64,000 nucleotides of DNA from the NCBI RefSeq assembly GCF_901827175.1, contig NZ_LR594663.1:124001-188000 (forward strand), given 5' to 3'. Below the pieces are notes generated by a model that worked only from the letters and a program-made list of their open reading frames with translations, was not told the origin of the DNA and did not search any database. Below are positions 61,276-64,000 of the stretch, one piece after another; the stretch's first letter is position 1, and the number at the start of each line of letters is the position of its first letter. A program made the position numbers and the translations under genes. Source of the stretch: Variovorax sp. RA8 (GTDB lineage: Bacteria; Pseudomonadota; Gammaproteobacteria; Burkholderiales; Burkholderiaceae_C).

Positions 61276-61385
61276 TTTGAAAGTGAACAGGAAAGTCAAT
61301 GAAATCAACGATCTACCAACACCACCTCCGCGCCAGTGCTAGCTTTTCGTACCGTCACTTATTGCACTGAAAACGAGGAGACCCC
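61276..61385 (-). repeat. right 110-bp inverted repeat of IS1071
   Basis: Mirror of 58182-58291, ending GAGGAGACCCC. Confidence 0.85.
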
Positions 61386-61387
61386 TC

Positions 61388-61600
61388 CAAGGGGGCAACG
61401 GCGATTGGTACGTCCAGGTTGCCCCGCACCATGGCCGCACCACCGAAGGCGTGAGGCTGTGCACCTCTGGCGGTGCATCGAGCCACGCCCCGGGATTGAC
61501 CGTCGCGATCGCAAGCGCCTACCGCGCGATCATGGCCGCGCAGCGCGGCGAGCCTGCGCCACCTTCGCGCATGGATATGGAAGAGGAGGTCGCGGCCTGA
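61388..61600 (+). pseudogene. C-terminal tail of an unidentified gene cut by IS1071
   Basis: The frame is open from the IS1071 edge: QGGNGDWYVQVAPHHGRTTE, GVRLCTSGGASSHAPGLTVA, IASAYRAIMAAQRGE and a short acidic end before TGA at 61598. The regular pattern looks like real protein sequence, and its 5' part must lie beyond the IS1071 junction. I do not recognise the family. It is transcribed opposite to the SMC fragment on the other side of IS1071. Confidence 0.6.
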
Positions 61601-61702
61601 CGCGCGGCGTTCCCGGCGCACCAGTTCGAGTTCGGGACCATCACCCGGAGGACGGGGGCGGACACCTGACGTCCGCCTCTCGCAGAGGGCGGTGGGGTCG
61701 GG

Positions 61703-62308
61703 CTACCTGATTCCAGGCCCTGCCACGGGCGGCGGCTCGAGGTCAGCGATGTCCTTGCACACGAGGTTGATGTTTGTCTGCAGTCGCCTAACATTCCCGA
61801 CGAAGTAGCTGGCAGCTGATTCAGCACGCTCGCGAAACTCGTCCGCGGTGAAGTACTCATGCCTGGCGAGTTCAAGGATGTCACCCCGATCATTGCCTTC
61901 GAACCGGCCCAGCTTCGAGACGGCAAGGTCCAGCGGCGACAACACCTTCAGCTTGATGAGACGCCGCTCGTTGCCTATGCCATCCCACTCTCGCGCGTCA
62001 TCCTCGTAGTCCTCATGCATTGGGCCGAGCGTGGGAGAGTAGGTCGCGTCGAAGTAGAGCTGCATTGGCTTGCCCGAGGCGTCTGCAAAATCGACGATCA
62101 GGTCATTGGGATCCAGCGTCACCCTGCGAGAAAAGCTGGCGTCCACGTCCGCAGTGAAGCGACTTCCGCAGTAGAAGTTCACAGCCAGGCCACCCGCCAG
62201 GTACATGATGATCGGCTCTCCCGCATAGCCGTTTTCCCGAAGCGTGGCATCGATCCTATTGAGCATGGTCGATAGTGCCGCAGCAAGCTCAGCGGTGGCG
62301 TGATTCAT
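61703..62308 (-). CDS. nucleotidyltransferase-fold protein (DUF6036-type), possible toxin
   Basis: 201 residues. The nucleotidyltransferase signature is seen in YLAGGLAVNFYCGSRFTADVDASF (GG...TxDxD), followed by a helical part with LKVLSPLDLAVSKLGRFEGNDRGDI, a segment common to DUF6036 and AbiEii-type proteins. Such enzymes often act as toxins that modify tRNA or protein. It overlaps the small gene upstream by about 9 bp or more, the layout of a toxin-antitoxin pair. Confidence 0.78.
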   Translation of the reverse strand: MNHATAELAAALSTMLNRIDATLRENGYAGEPIIMYLAGGLAVNFYCGSRFTADVDASFSRRVTLDPNDLIVDFADASGKPMQLYFDATYSPTLGPMHEDYEDDAREWDGIGNERRLIKLKVLSPLDLAVSKLGRFEGNDRGDILELARHEYFTADEFRERAESAASYFVGNVRRLQTNINLVCKDIADLEPPPVAGPGIR

Positions 62309-62597
62309 GGGCGATCCTGGTCTTCAGCATGTGATCGAATCGGCTGCAATTGAACTCGACCGCCTTGGCTAGTCTGGAGAAGTGCCCAACCGAGCCGGGT
62401 GAGAGGCGGTCTGCGACGCGAAAGAGGGCATCGTCATGGCCGTACCACCAGCCGCCAGCAAGGAAAAGAGCGGCAGCCGCGACCTCCTCAGAGCTCACAG
62501 GCCCGGCCGCCGCGAGTTCGAGCCAGTCCTCTTCACGGAACTGCCTCTTCTGGGCGGCGCTGAACGCGAGGAGCTGCTCCTCATGGTCTCGGGTCAT
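62289..62597 (-). CDS. small partner of the nucleotidyltransferase, possible antitoxin
   Basis: About 102 residues if it starts at MTRDHEEQLLAF; an in-frame upstream start at 62627 adds ten residues. The protein is helical (FREEDWLELAAAGPVSSEEV, AAAALFLAGGWWYGHDDALF) with no clear DNA-binding motif. It is translationally overlapped with the nucleotidyltransferase gene. The antitoxin role is inferred from that arrangement only. Confidence 0.6.
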   Translation of the reverse strand: MTRDHEEQLLAFSAAQKRQFREEDWLELAAAGPVSSEEVAAAALFLAGGWWYGHDDALFRVADRLSPGSVGHFSRLAKAVEFNCSRFDHMLKTRIAHESRHR

Positions 62598-62674
62598 GCC
62601 ACAAATCATAGAGGCGTTGAACTGCAAACTGAAAATCGCACGCGAAAAGACGATAGATCGAGAGAATCCCTATC

Positions 62675-63229
62675 ATGCGACCCTATCAACTCATGACAGC
62701 AGTCCGGTGCCGGGCCTGGCTGGCCCTTTGCGCCGGCGTAGCACAGGAGACGCTGCAGCTGGACGGGCACGGCCCCAGGGAGACCTTCGTCCCGTTCCAG
62801 GACGAGTTTTTTGCCGACCCGATGAAGACAGGCGCCCTCGGCCTCCTGCTGCAGTGGGCGTGCGAGGACAATGAGAGCTACGCGGCCACCTTCGGTCCCG
62901 TCGCTTTCAGCGAACGATCCTTGTGCCCCCTCCACCACGAGGGCATCGACTTCGCTGTGAGCGTGGTCCGCAATGGGATCATGGACGACTGGGAGATCTA
63001 TGCCCACTGGGGGCAGGGCGGCTACGTGATCGTGCCCGAGTGGCAGCGGCAGGACGCCGATCGGCGTTTCGACTTCGACTGGGCTCCCGACTGGTTGTAC
63101 CGCAGGTGCGGCGGCGCGCGCGATGCTGCCGCGCTACCGGGAGAGGTCCGTGATGCGCTGCACGTCAGGGCGATCGAGCTCGCGATGGTCGATGGCCGCG
63201 AAGAACTTGCCGACGCGCCTCGGGGATAG
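62675..63229 (+). CDS. hypothetical protein
   Basis: 184 residues, starting at ATG 62675. Notable features are an acidic DEFFADPMKTGALGLLLQWA stretch and the beta-rich DWEIYAHWGQGGYVIVPEWQ. It ends 7 bp before the DUF262 gene and is probably cotranscribed with it. No family is recognised, so a role in the same defence-type module is possible but not shown. Confidence 0.55.
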   Translation: MRPYQLMTAVRCRAWLALCAGVAQETLQLDGHGPRETFVPFQDEFFADPMKTGALGLLLQWACEDNESYAATFGPVAFSERSLCPLHHEGIDFAVSVVRNGIMDDWEIYAHWGQGGYVIVPEWQRQDADRRFDFDWAPDWLYRRCGGARDAAALPGEVRDALHVRAIELAMVDGREELADAPRG

Positions 63230-63236
63230 CCGCATC

Positions 63237-64000
63237 ATGACGACTCGAACCATGCCCCGTCCGGGCATTACGCCGCACATCGCGCCAATGACGATCAGCG
63301 CGCTGATCAATGACCTCAAGCAATTCGACCCGGACAAGTCTCAGCGAGACCGCTACGTGATGGGGCTGCCGCTCGCGCCATGGCAACGCGAGTTCAAGTG
63401 GTCCGACGACCAGGCCCGTCGCTTCATTCACAGCGCCTGGACCGGTGTGCACCTCGGAACCTACGTGGTGACCGAGTTCGAGCTGCGGCCGGAGATCGAC
63501 GGCTTTCGCGGCATCGAGTTCATGCCCCTGTCCAACTGCGTGATCGACGGCCAGCAGCGGCTCAAGGCGCTGGAGATGTTCCTCACCGACCAGCTCGCCG
63601 TTGCCGACAGCGAAGGCAGGCTCACGCTGTGGTCGGAGGTCGATGCGCGCGATCGTCGGCGATTCCAGAACACGATCTTCTCGCGCGGCATCATTCGCGA
63701 GCGCGACGAGACGAAGTTGCGTGCGACCTACGATCTCATGAATTTCGGGGGAAGTCCCCATCTCGAGTCCGAGCGAGCCATGCCTCAACCGCGCCTGGTG
63801 CGAGTAGGCAATGAGTTCTTCGTGGATCGTTCCGACACGGCTAGCCTCACGGCCGCCCAGGAGCAAGCGCGGCACGAGGCGGTCTTCAGGTATTCGCAAA
63901 GCCGCTCACCGGCGGCCGAGCTCGTCCGGGCGCGCCTCGACGGCGCCGACGCGGGTATTGACGATGACGTGGCCGGGGAGGAAGCCCCGGATGCCCCGCG
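63237..64000 (+). CDS. DUF262 (GmrSD/ParB-like nuclease-fold) protein, 3' end outside window
   Basis: Open from ATG 63237 to the last base (254 codons). DUF262 hallmarks are LPLAPWQREFKWSDDQARRF near residue 45, LSNCVIDGQQRLKALEMFL near residue 100, and the terminal NFGGSPHLESERA. The DGQQR loop is the ParB-like NTP-binding and nuclease centre of GmrS-type restriction enzymes. A tail rich in Asp and Ala (GADAGIDDDVAGEEAPD) follows. Small stand-alone DUF262 proteins occur in defence islands. Confidence 0.85.
   Translation, partial: MTTRTMPRPGITPHIAPMTISALINDLKQFDPDKSQRDRYVMGLPLAPWQREFKWSDDQARRFIHSAWTGVHLGTYVVTEFELRPEIDGFRGIEFMPLSNCVIDGQQRLKALEMFLTDQLAVADSEGRLTLWSEVDARDRRRFQNTIFSRGIIRERDETKLRATYDLMNFGGSPHLESERAMPQPRLVRVGNEFFVDRSDTASLTAAQEQARHEAVFRYSQSRSPAAELVRARLDGADAGIDDDVAGEEAPDAP

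Larger units (their letters stand above)
58182..61385 (+). mobile_element. IS1071 (3204 bp)
   Basis: The length of 3204 bp, a 971-residue Tn3-family transposase without a resolvase, and roughly 110-bp imperfect inverted repeats starting GGGGTCTCCTCGTTTTCAG match what is known of IS1071. This element is typical of catabolic plasmids in Burkholderiales and Comamonadaceae. The flanking pentamers AACAG (left) and TCCAA (right) do not match, and different gene fragments end at each side, so it marks a recombination or deletion junction. Confidence 0.95.

Overview
The window is GC-rich DNA with tightly packed, often ATGA-overlapping operons. Gene content (many Bug/TctC-type periplasmic binding proteins, a chlorocatechol ortho-cleavage pathway, IS1071, a chromate-resistance Tn3-family transposon) points to a betaproteobacterium of the order Burkholderiales, on a plasmid or a mobile-element-rich accessory region. 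No tRNA, rRNA, CRISPR array or replication origin was recognised.

Layout. (1) 1-10576: one forward operon for catabolism of an unidentified acid or hydantoin-like compound: hydantoinase B (5' end outside the window), class III CoA-transferase, enoyl-CoA hydratase, HMG-CoA-lyase-like enzyme, Asp/Glu racemase, DapA-like aldolase, 2-hydroxyacid dehydrogenase, and three different Bug binding proteins. (2) 10577-13030: a graveyard holding remnants of two CoA-transferase-family genes and of PutA. (3) 13033-15876: a partial Tn3-type cointegrate-resolution module (KfrA/TnpT-like coiled-coil protein, a 12-5-12 palindrome, VapBC, and a truncated tyrosine recombinase). (4) 15877-29231: a 13.36-kb Tn3-family transposon with perfect 38-bp inverted repeats, carrying a second KfrA/TnpT-like gene, a HigBA-like toxin-antitoxin pair, chromate resistance genes (chrB, chrA, SOD/chrC), a tyrosine recombinase and the transposase. 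At least six of its genes carry frameshifts. (5) 30589-39917: a rearranged chlorocatechol pathway (intradiol dioxygenase, chloromuconate cycloisomerase, dienelactone hydrolase, maleylacetate reductase) with MarR and LysR regulators. An IS6-family element cuts off a Rieske oxygenase gene there. (6) 39954-45761: small hypothetical genes and an IS3-family element.

(7) 45762-58181 is the most unusual part and looks like a defence island. Forward: a sigma-like factor, a possible HTH partner and an ImmA/IrrE-UvrD-RecB-like nuclease fusion with 4-bp overlaps. These are followed by a compact operon for ubiquitin-like protein conjugation: double beta-grasp Ubl, E2-like, JAB/JAMM peptidase, E1-like. 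Convergent to it is a cassette made of an SMC-type ATPase, a JetD-like Toprim protein, an exonuclease VII large subunit with an extra N-terminal domain, and an exonuclease VII small-subunit-like protein that ends in an SSB-type DDDIPF tip. (8) IS1071 (58182-61385, 3204 bp) cuts off the 5' end of the SMC gene. Beyond it lie a gene tail, a nucleotidyltransferase pair resembling a toxin-antitoxin system, a hypothetical gene, and the start of a DUF262 protein running off the window.
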